The notes under the pieces: generated by a model | Seen by the model: the letters and a program-made list of their open reading frames with translations, nothing else | The model's database searches: none | Told to the model about the DNA's origin: nothing | Program-made: the position numbers and the translations under genes | Assembly (NCBI GenBank): GCA_030679615.1 | Contig: JAUXSJ010000278.1 | Coordinates: 1 to 6,235 of the forward strand | Source of the DNA: Parachlamydiaceae bacterium | Lineage (GTDB): Bacteria; Chlamydiota; Chlamydiia; Chlamydiales; Parachlamydiaceae | DNA length: 6,235 nt | Reading direction: 5' to 3' | Shown here: positions 1 to 5,398 of the stretch, one piece after another | How positions within the stretch are numbered: the stretch's first letter is position 1 | Layout of the letters: every line of letters begins with the position of its first letter

Positions 1-23
1 CTATAGTTCCCTTCTTGAAAAAA

Positions 24-42
24 GCGAAGGCAGGGCCTTCGC
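24..42 (-). terminator. GC-rich hairpin with T-run on the minus strand
   Basis: GCGAAGGC (24-31) and GCCTTCGC (35-42) form a perfect 8-bp stem with a 3-nt loop. Six A residues at 18-23 lie just left of it, so read on the minus strand the stem is followed by TTTTTT, the classic layout of an intrinsic terminator. On the plus strand no T-run follows. It would stop leftward transcription coming from the right, yet no minus-strand gene is visible there. It may be a leftover of a deleted gene or a barrier against antisense transcription. Confidence 0.55.
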
Positions 43-96
43 ACTCAAAAGGTATGATAAATTTCGTTATTAATCATGCATTCTTCATCTAAAATT

Positions 97-126
97 CCCT
101 CTCTGCGTCTTCGTGATCTCTGTGGT
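97..126 (-). repeat. Possible relic of the dispersed ACCACAGAG-type phrase
   Basis: On the minus strand this stretch begins ACCACAGAGA and continues with AGACGCAGAG, GC-richer than its surroundings. From memory, phrases of this kind recur in many bacterial genomes and often encode the Thr/Glu-rich start of GxxExxY-family proteins (reading like TTEITK...). Here that frame meets a stop after about 13 codons, and no GxxExxY core follows. It is therefore at best a decayed fragment. Only one copy is present in the window, so repetition cannot be shown here. Confidence 0.25.
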
Positions 127-240
127 AAAAAAAATTTAGCCTCATTTGTAATTTTATGAGTCGCTTGTTTATTCGCGCTTTTCATAAATCCGAACAACAA
201 TTATTATTAAATACAAAAAACGACAACCCATAACTTACAT

Positions 241-429
241 ATGAAAAAACCTCTACCGTCATTTTCAAATAAATCATTTTACGTTTTCGCGTTAAAAGAA
301 GGTAAAGAAATTCATAACAACCTTCTTGATTACAATCTCCTCCTTTTACAAGTTGGGAATGCCATTCACATTTCTTCTCCTAATAAACCCCCGCCCTCTT
401 TTCAATTAATCATTAAAAATGACCAATAA
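241..429 (+). CDS. Doubtful 62-residue hypothetical protein
   Basis: An ATG-started frame of 62 codons ends at TAA. The product has no recognisable domain, signal peptide or membrane segment, and I do not recognise its family. The 20 bases before the ATG contain no purine-rich ribosome binding site, in contrast to the groEL and phosphatase genes of this window. The in-frame upstream stop is TAA at 208-210, and no earlier start codon of the usual kind lies between. Its end is 13 bases before the CIRCE-like operator of groEL. It is most likely a chance open frame or the remnant of a longer gene. Confidence 0.2.
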   Translation: MKKPLPSFSNKSFYVFALKEGKEIHNNLLDYNLLLLQVGNAIHISSPNKPPPSFQLIIKNDQ

Positions 430-442
430 TTGTATTTCCTAG

Positions 443-469
443 TTAGCAAACCAATTGATTTATTGCTAA
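443..469 (+). promoter_or_regulatory. Degenerate CIRCE operator (HrcA-type) upstream of groEL
   Basis: TTAGCAAAC (443-451), a 9-base spacer and TATTGCTAA (461-469) reproduce the CIRCE layout TTAGCACTC-N9-GAGTGCTAA, with identical arm and spacer lengths. Each arm matches the consensus at 7 of 9 positions, and the outer TTAGCAA/TTGCTAA is a perfect inverted repeat. The mismatches are confined to the inner bases of the arms. CIRCE is bound by the repressor HrcA, which controls groE and dnaK operons in many bacteria, including chlamydiae. Its position 82 bases before a groEL start codon fits this role. Binding by HrcA is inferred, and the degeneracy may mean weaker repression. Confidence 0.65.
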
Positions 470-472
470 ATT
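443..472 (+). promoter_or_regulatory. Candidate groEL promoter overlapping the CIRCE-like site
   Basis: TTAGCA (443-448) matches a -35 box at 4 of 6 positions and TAAATT (467-472) matches a -10 box at 4 of 6, with an 18-base spacer. TG at 464-465 gives an extended -10 (TGnTAAATT). If correct, transcription would start near 479, giving a leader of about 70 bases, and the operator would cover the whole promoter, so that bound repressor would exclude RNA polymerase. The boxes are weak and were chosen partly because of the operator. Confidence 0.35.
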
Positions 473-539
473 CAAACGTTTTATCTTGCAAAAAACCATT
501 TTTTTCCCTAACATCACTATTCTTTTACAACTCAATGAC

Positions 540-545
540 GAGGAG
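540..545 (+). promoter_or_regulatory. Ribosome binding site of groEL
   Basis: GAGGAG lies 5 bases before the ATG at 551, a good Shine-Dalgarno match that fixes the groEL start. Confidence 0.8.
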
Positions 546-550
546 CAGAT

Positions 551-2137
551 ATGTCTACAACACCAAAAGATATTATATTTGAAGAAGACGCACGACATGC
601 TTTATTAACAGGAATTAAAAAATTAATTGAGCTCGTTTCCTTCACTTTAGGACCTAAAGGAAGAAATGTCTGCATGGAAAAAAGTTGGGGAGCGCCTAAT
701 ATCACGAATGACGGTGCAAGTATTATGCGAGATGTCATCTTATCTGATCCTTTTGAAAATATGGGAGCAGCGATGATTATAGAACTTGTTCAAAAAATTA
801 AAGAAATATGCGGAGACGGAACAACAACTGTAGCAATTTTATCCGCAGCATTAGTGGAAGAAGGAATTAAAAACGTCTCTTCAGGAGCTAGCCCTATTGG
901 AATTAAACGTGGGATTGACAAAGCGGTTGAAATTGTTGTTAAAGAAATCGAAAAAAACGCCATTCCCGTTAAAACAAAGCAAGAAACATCGAATGTCGCT
1001 ACTGTATCTGCTTCAGGAAATCGAGATATTGGAGACATGATTGCTGACGCAATGGAAAAAGTGGGAACCTCAGGCGCGATCACCATTGAAGAAGGAAAAA
1101 CAACAGAGACAACGATTGAAGTTGTGACTGGAATGAAGTTTGATCGAGGATATGTCAGCCATCATTTATGCACGAATATCGAAAAAATGACAGTTGAAAT
1201 GGAACATCCGCAAATTCTACTCGTCAATAAAAAAATTTCAAACATCCATGAACTTCTTCCTGTTTTACAATCAACAGCTGCAGCAGGATCAGAACTATTA
1301 ATTATCGCTGAAGATTTTGAAGGTGATGTCATCACTACTCTTGTTGTCAATAAGTTAAGAGGTACTCTTAAAGTAGCGGCTGTTAAGGCGCCTGGTTTTG
1401 GTGATCGCCGTACAGCCATGTTACAAGATATTGCCGATTTAACGGGCGCGACAGTTATTTCGGAAGAAGTGGGAATGTCCCTCAATGAAATTCCCCCAAC
1501 TGCTTTAGGAAGCGCTGAAAAAATTATCATCACTAAAGATTCAACGACAATTACAGGCGGCGGCGGAACTTCAGAACAAATTGCCTCACGCATTAAACAA
1601 ATCGACGCAGAGATTGAATTAACAACGAGTTCATACGAAAAAGAAAAACTGCAAGAAAGACGAGCTAAGCTATCAGGTGGAGTTGCTGTCATTAAAGTTG
1701 GCGCGGCAAGTGAAACTGAAATGAAACAGAAAAAACAAATGTTCGACGATAGTTTGAACTCGACAAAGGCAGCGCTTGAAGAAGGAATTGTCCCAGGAGG
1801 CGGAGCCGCTTTACTTAATGCATGTAAAGCATTAGAAAATTTACATCTTGAAGGTGACGAAGCAATTGGAGCAAAAATTGTTTTAAAAGCATGTGGAATG
1901 CCATTGAAGCAAATTGCGATTAATACTGGATTTGATGGAAGCATCATTTTAAATCAAGTTTTAAAGTCCCCTAAGAATTTTGGATTTAATGCATTGAATG
2001 AGCAAGTCGAAGATCTGATTTTAGCAGGCGTAATAGATCCAGCTAAAGTTGCAAAATCTACTATTAGGTATGCAGCATCGACTGCGGGAACGATTCTTCT
2101 TTCTGAAGTATTAATTGTGGATGCTAAGGAAGACTAA
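551..2137 (+). CDS. groEL: GroEL-family chaperonin (Cpn60), orphan paralog
   Basis: This is a group I chaperonin that would assemble into cytoplasmic rings and fold proteins using ATP. It aligns along its full length with E. coli GroEL: TLGPKGRNV at 32-40, Asp54 (E. coli D52), GDGTTT at 88-93 with Asp89 (D87), KAPGFGDRR at 279-287, KLQERRAKLSGGVAVIKVG at 366-384, Asp400 (D398) and the EEGIVPGGG signature at 410-418, so ATPase residues are intact. Substrate-site positions differ: E. coli Y203, F204 and L259 correspond to His205, Leu206 and Ile261, while Tyr201, Leu236, Leu239, Val265 and Val266 are kept. The inter-ring pair R452/E461 is Lys453/Asp462. The protein stops at residue 528 without the GGM-rich tail (E. 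coli has 548). No groES lies beside it. Chlamydiae carry several groEL paralogs, only one next to groES, and this looks like one of the accessory copies. Confidence 0.96.
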   Translation: MSTTPKDIIFEEDARHALLTGIKKLIELVSFTLGPKGRNVCMEKSWGAPNITNDGASIMRDVILSDPFENMGAAMIIELVQKIKEICGDGTTTVAILSAALVEEGIKNVSSGASPIGIKRGIDKAVEIVVKEIEKNAIPVKTKQETSNVATVSASGNRDIGDMIADAMEKVGTSGAITIEEGKTTETTIEVVTGMKFDRGYVSHHLCTNIEKMTVEMEHPQILLVNKKISNIHELLPVLQSTAAAGSELLIIAEDFEGDVITTLVVNKLRGTLKVAAVKAPGFGDRRTAMLQDIADLTGATVISEEVGMSLNEIPPTALGSAEKIIITKDSTTITGGGGTSEQIASRIKQIDAEIELTTSSYEKEKLQERRAKLSGGVAVIKVGAASETEMKQKKQMFDDSLNSTKAALEEGIVPGGGAALLNACKALENLHLEGDEAIGAKIVLKACGMPLKQIAINTGFDGSIILNQVLKSPKNFGFNALNEQVEDLILAGVIDPAKVAKSTIRYAASTAGTILLSEVLIVDAKED

Positions 2138-2161
2138 CATTGCCTCTGCGATAACTTAAAC

Positions 2162-2253
2162 GAATTTCTTTAGGTCACTACAAGGTAGTCTGGCCGTCCC
2201 GGCCTGATTCAGGCCGGGACGGCCTGACTACCATGTAGTGACCTAAGAAATTC
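2162..2253. repeat. 92-nt near-perfect palindrome between groEL and the transporter operon
   Basis: Left arm 2162-2207 pairs with right arm 2209-2253 around a central T. The pairing is broken only by one extra T in the left arm and two mismatches, giving a stem of more than 40 bp. Inside it lie four 13-base mini-palindromes, each with 5-bp stems and 3-base loops: ACTAC-aag-GTAGT (2177-2189), GGCCG-tcc-CGGCC (2192-2204), GGCCG-gga-CGGCC (2212-2224) and ACTAC-cat-GTAGT (2227-2239). The GC-rich core contrasts with the AT-rich genome. No T-run follows on either strand, so it is not a canonical terminator, though such a stem would probably end or attenuate groEL transcription. It could be a MITE-like or REP-like dispersed element. 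Confidence 0.85.
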
Positions 2254-2274
2254 TTGTAAAAATTTAAAATAACT

Positions 2275-3534
2275 GTGAAAACTAAATTTCCTTCGATTTA
2301 TCCAATCATTTTTTCTTTTACTTTTATCTTTAGTTGGTGGTTTTTTGCATTTGAAAATTTAACAACCTCAACGACGACATCCAGTGAAAATACGCTAGAA
2401 TCCCCTGGTTTAGCTCTTTCTACCCACGCAATACTCTCTAAAGTGTCACAATTAGATCGAAATGAAATCCAACAAGCTTTAGCTGGAAATTTTTCATTAA
2501 TGCGTGAATTAATCCAACGATGGGAAACAGATGCAAAACACTTATCAGATCATGGGATTCCTGGAATTCAACATTTATCAAAAGACCAGTATTTTCAATC
2601 CTGTTTTATTGAACACATTCTTAGCCGATGCCCCAAATCCATTAAAGATCAACTCAATCGTTCGCTCCGTCTAAATTCCTTAGTGGATGCATCCAATCGA
2701 AAAGTCACAATTTTGGATTCCTTTAATCGATTTCTTCCTCAAAGCTATATTAGTGCCTCTTACTTATTAGCGATTGCCCCTTCTGATGAAATTCTAGCTA
2801 TTCCCAAAGGCCTCCGCTACCTTTCACATATTTACAATCCAGTCCACTTAAATAAAATCCCAAAAAATAGCCATCAAATTGTTGGTGAAAAACTTAGTCA
2901 AAGTAAGCCGGATATTGTCTTTACAGCACCTTATTCCCATCCTCCTTTGCTTGAAATGTTACAACGTCAAAAAATAAATCTTTATAATTTACATCATCAA
3001 AATACCCTAAAAGAGATCCAACAATCTCTTCTTAAAGTGGGTCATCTATCTAACCATATTCTTGAAGCTCAACTTCTTTCTCATTTCATTGACTCCTGTT
3101 TTCTAGCCATTGATAATCGCTTATTAGTTTTAAATTATTTTGATGCTCGCACCCCGATCTCACTTTTATGCCTTACCTTACATCAATCGTTCGAATTACC
3201 CACATCTAAATCACTAATTGGGCAATTATTAAACAGAGCCACATCTTTTTACCCTCAAATACAGTGTCGTATTCCTTCCGATGAAAATGCTTGGTCCATT
3301 TCCACAAATATTGAAAAAATTTATTTGTCGAATTCCGATGTCCTCTTCATTTGCACATCCCTTTCTGCACAACAAAAAAAAGATCAAAATCATTTCATTT
3401 TAGGGCAATTGAAAGCTTTTAAAAATAATAAAATTTTTTACTTTGATAGCGCGCTACACAATTCCGCTAATCAATATATTGCTTTGGCTTATTTTGATTT
3501 ATTTCAAAGTCTAACCTCAATGATGATCTTATGA
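2275..3534 (+). CDS. ABC importer substrate-binding protein, Peripla_BP_2 (BtuF/FhuD-like) type
   Basis: Probable periplasmic binding component of the importer encoded by this gene and the next two. Residues 1-4 (two Lys) and the hydrophobic stretch about 8-26 form a signal peptide or membrane anchor. There is no lipobox cysteine and no clear AxA cleavage site. The C-terminal two thirds follow the helical-backbone binding-protein pattern: RKVTILDS near 142-149, KPDIVF at 211-216, a helix about 244-258, NSDVLFI at 353-359 and LKAFKNNKIFYFD at 379-391. Residues about 45-140 form a helical extension not usual in this family, whose members are typically near 300 residues; this one has 419. The start is GTG: an in-frame TAA at 2257-2259 and the absence of ATG before residue 76 leave no better choice. 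No Shine-Dalgarno is visible. The assignment rests on pattern and on the FecCD-type partners; the ligand is unknown. Confidence 0.75.
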   Translation: MKTKFPSIYPIIFSFTFIFSWWFFAFENLTTSTTTSSENTLESPGLALSTHAILSKVSQLDRNEIQQALAGNFSLMRELIQRWETDAKHLSDHGIPGIQHLSKDQYFQSCFIEHILSRCPKSIKDQLNRSLRLNSLVDASNRKVTILDSFNRFLPQSYISASYLLAIAPSDEILAIPKGLRYLSHIYNPVHLNKIPKNSHQIVGEKLSQSKPDIVFTAPYSHPPLLEMLQRQKINLYNLHHQNTLKEIQQSLLKVGHLSNHILEAQLLSHFIDSCFLAIDNRLLVLNYFDARTPISLLCLTLHQSFELPTSKSLIGQLLNRATSFYPQIQCRIPSDENAWSISTNIEKIYLSNSDVLFICTSLSAQQKKDQNHFILGQLKAFKNNKIFYFDSALHNSANQYIALAYFDLFQSLTSMMIL

Positions 3535-4562
3535 GAAATTATCAGCTTACATTTCATTCTTCTTATCATTCTTGGTTAATCGTCGCTTTGATATGGCTTT
3601 TTATCATGAGTGGCCTAACTCTTTTTGTAGGCGATACTCCATGGCAATCTGTTTGGCAAGGAATCAATGAACGTCTTTTTAATGGTACTTCAAATTGGAA
3701 TCCTCTTTTGGACGAAAGAATTCCACGATTAATTGTCTTAATTTGTACAGGAGCATCATTAGCTGTTTGTGGAGCTATGATGCAATCTCTTTTTCACAAT
3801 CCTTTAGCTTCGCCAAGCATACTGGGCATTAGTTCTGGTGGATGTCTTTCCGTCATTTTAGTTTTTATTTATCAACTCTATCACTCATATCCCTTTTTCA
3901 TTCCTCTCGCTGCTTTTTTAGGCTGTTTTTTAACACTTTGTCTTGTTTATGGCTTAGCCAAATTTCAACACGGAAAATATTTAACAAATCTTATTTTAAC
4001 CGGAATTGCTATTTCCACTTTACTGATTTCCGTCCAGGGACTTATTTTATATGCTTTAAGAGATCATTGGCAGCTTATTCAAACAATTACGGAATGGGAA
4101 GCCGGATCGTTAAATGATCGACATTGGCAACATGTTCACATGCAACTTCCTTTAACTCTCATTGGCCTAATGGGATGCTGGTATTATCGGAGTGAATTAA
4201 ATTTATTAGCTTTAGGCGAAGAAGAAGCGACTCATTTAGGTGTCGATGTCAAACTTGTACGAAGAAATTTATTTTTTTGCATTGCTTTATTAACAGGCGG
4301 AGTTTTAGCTGCAGTTGGAGTCATTCCGTTTTTTGGTCTAATTCTTCCACACCTGATTAGGCGATTATTTGGATGCAATCATTTTATCATGATTCCTTTT
4401 TGTATTATCGGTGGAGCTGGGGTATTTATTTTAATGGACCTAATTCTTAGGGTTTTTGATTTACATAATATCTCGATTGGAAATCTTTCCGCTGTAATAG
4501 GAGGATTATTTTTCCTTTATCTATTATTTAAGCCTCAGCCTAACCCGAGTCAATCAATATGA
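3531..4562 (+). CDS. FecCD/BtuC-family ABC importer permease
   Basis: Inner-membrane permease of the family that imports iron-siderophore, heme or cobalamin. Its 343 residues are mostly hydrophobic, with a first membrane helix about 14-34 and roughly nine or ten in all. Family landmarks occur in order: RIPR at 63-66, GASLAVCGAMMQSLFHNPLA around 74-93 followed by SPSILGISSGG, WEAGSL at 189-194, ALGEEEATHLGV at 227-238, and the coupling-helix region GVIPFFGLILPHLIRR at 263-278 that contacts the ATPase. Near the C-terminus the usual GxPFF appears as GGLFF (324-328), losing the proline. The start overlaps the stop of the binding-protein gene by ATGA, and no ribosome binding site is evident, so translation is probably coupled. 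Only one permease gene exists, so a homodimer as in BtuCD is expected. Substrate cannot be named. Confidence 0.93.
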   Translation: MRNYQLTFHSSYHSWLIVALIWLFIMSGLTLFVGDTPWQSVWQGINERLFNGTSNWNPLLDERIPRLIVLICTGASLAVCGAMMQSLFHNPLASPSILGISSGGCLSVILVFIYQLYHSYPFFIPLAAFLGCFLTLCLVYGLAKFQHGKYLTNLILTGIAISTLLISVQGLILYALRDHWQLIQTITEWEAGSLNDRHWQHVHMQLPLTLIGLMGCWYYRSELNLLALGEEEATHLGVDVKLVRRNLFFCIALLTGGVLAAVGVIPFFGLILPHLIRRLFGCNHFIMIPFCIIGGAGVFILMDLILRVFDLHNISIGNLSAVIGGLFFLYLLFKPQPNPSQSI

Positions 4563-5287
4563 TTCTTGATCTTAAAAACCTATCATTCATCAAAAACAAA
4601 AAAACTCTTATTAAAAATTTTTCTTTTTCATTTAAACAAGGAAACTTGTATGGAATTTTAGGTCCAAATGGAGCAGGAAAATCAACTCTTTTAAAAATCA
4701 TTTCCCAACTTTGGAAACCGACTCAAGGAGAAATCTTTTGGAATAATAAAAATTTTAAAGATTGTTCGCGATTAGAAATGAGTCAAATCATTTCCTGTGT
4801 TCCCCAGAACCCTAATGTCCAATTTGATTTTTCTTGCTTAGAACTAGTTCAAATGGGTCTTTACGCTCGACCATTATCATCAAAAGTCTTTGATTCTGTT
4901 GAACAAGCACTAACGCAAGTGGATGCGTGGCATTTACGTCATAAAAATTTATCTGAATTATCCGGTGGAGAAAAACAACGTATATTTATAGCAAGAGCTT
5001 TAGTAACAGATGCTCCTGTTATTCTATTTGATGAACCTACAACTCATTTAGATTTACGTCATCAATTGGAAATCTGGCAATTACTTCAACAACTTGCACA
5101 ACAAGGAAAATTACCGATTGTTATTGCTCACGATATCCAGCGCGCGAAACATTACTGCAATGAACTTCTTATTATTCATGAAGGGCATTTATATCAATCT
5201 GGCTTATCAAAAAATGTGCTTACATCTCAGGTTTTAGAAAACATCTTTGGTTTAACAAATTCTTTACTTCTTTCTAGTTTTTCTTAA
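4559..5287 (+). CDS. ABC importer ATP-binding protein, FecE/BtuD type
   Basis: Cytoplasmic ATPase that drives the importer. In 242 residues all nucleotide-binding elements are present: Walker A GPNGAGKST at 35-43, Q-loop Gln83 in PQNP, signature LSGGEKQR at 134-141, Walker B VILFDEP at 154-160 with catalytic Glu159, D-loop HLD at 163-165 and switch His191. The length and the PQNP Q-loop context fit the FecE/FhuC/BtuD group, which pairs with FecCD permeases. The start overlaps the permease stop by ATGA, so the three genes very likely form one translationally coupled transcript. The protein would act as a homodimer under the two permease copies. Confidence 0.95.
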   Translation: MILDLKNLSFIKNKKTLIKNFSFSFKQGNLYGILGPNGAGKSTLLKIISQLWKPTQGEIFWNNKNFKDCSRLEMSQIISCVPQNPNVQFDFSCLELVQMGLYARPLSSKVFDSVEQALTQVDAWHLRHKNLSELSGGEKQRIFIARALVTDAPVILFDEPTTHLDLRHQLEIWQLLQQLAQQGKLPIVIAHDIQRAKHYCNELLIIHEGHLYQSGLSKNVLTSQVLENIFGLTNSLLLSSFS

Positions 5288-5305
5288 TATTTAAAAATAT
5301 TTTTT
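5286..5305 (+). terminator. Weak AT-only terminator-like hairpin after the importer operon
   Basis: AATATTT (5286-5292) and AAATATT (5295-5301) form a 7-bp stem with a 2-base loop, followed by TTTT to 5305. It starts within the stop codon of the ATPase gene. The placement fits an intrinsic terminator, but the stem contains only A-T pairs and the minimal loop would open further, so it would be weak. Such sequences also arise by chance in AT-rich spacers. Confidence 0.3.
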
Positions 5306-5308
5306 AAA

Positions 5309-5322
5309 ATAATAATTATTAT
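5309..5322. repeat. 14-bp perfect palindrome ATAATAATTATTAT
   Basis: A perfect 14-bp inverted repeat with no spacer lies 77 bases before the phosphatase start codon. It could be a binding site for a dimeric regulator of the downstream gene, or chance in very AT-rich DNA. It has some general likeness to AT-rich metalloregulator sites but does not match the full Fur box. Confidence 0.3.
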
Positions 5323-5368
5323 ACCAACCTTTATCTCAATTTAACAAAATTATATTAAAATATATTTT

Positions 5369-5374
5369 TATAAT
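5369..5374 (+). promoter_or_regulatory. Candidate -10 box for the phosphatase gene
   Basis: TATAAT at 5369-5374 matches the -10 consensus completely. No good -35 lies at 16-18 bases; the nearest, TTAACA at 5341-5346, is 22 bases away, which is too far. If used, the transcript would start near 5381, just before the ribosome binding site, giving a leader of about 18 bases. In DNA this AT-rich a perfect TATAAT can occur by chance. Confidence 0.4.
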
Positions 5375-5383
5375 TAATGTAAT

Positions 5384-5389
5384 AAGGAG
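5384..5389 (+). promoter_or_regulatory. Ribosome binding site of the phosphatase gene
   Basis: AAGGAG lies 9 bases before the ATG at 5399. It supports that start, and therefore a real gene, in a region whose N-terminal codons look like low-complexity AT-rich sequence. Confidence 0.8.
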
Positions 5390-5398
5390 ATAATAAAG

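Larger units (their letters stand above)
1..442. other. Left-hand region without a convincing gene
   Basis: No frame here has a ribosome binding site together with a recognisable protein. The region holds a minus-strand terminator-like hairpin, a possible sequence relic and one doubtful 62-codon frame, each listed separately. It is AT-rich apart from the hairpin and the relic, which stand out in base composition. It may be the space between a gene left of the window and the groEL transcription unit, with debris of decayed genes. No tRNA-like cloverleaf was recognised on either strand. Confidence 0.5.

Noticed and set aside
1..550. A groES gene upstream of groEL
   Set aside because: No frame in the available upstream sequence encodes a roughly 95-residue GroES-like protein; the only plus-strand candidate has 62 codons and no likeness to GroES.
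532..738. 68-codon minus-strand frame over the groEL start
   Set aside because: It overlaps the groEL ribosome binding site and conserved N-terminus in antisense and has no recognisable product.
790..1086. 98-codon open frame on the minus strand inside groEL
   Set aside because: Antisense shadow of groEL with no recognisable protein family.
1162..1947. 261-codon open frame on the minus strand inside groEL
   Set aside because: It lies wholly antisense to the highly conserved groEL sequence. Its product resembles no known protein and has the Ser/Pro/Ala-rich composition typical of an antisense frame.
2162..2253. The palindrome as a canonical intrinsic terminator of groEL
   Set aside because: No T-run follows the stem on either strand, and it is far longer than a usual terminator. 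It may still stop transcription, so it is listed as a repeat instead.
2138..2274. A cobalamin or other riboswitch before the importer operon
   Set aside because: The space is largely filled by the palindrome and shows no B12-box or other riboswitch core that I can recognise.
3842..4117. 91-codon plus-strand frame inside the permease gene
   Set aside because: It is out of frame within a well-conserved FecCD permease, and the Phe/Ser-rich product is what a shifted membrane-protein frame yields.
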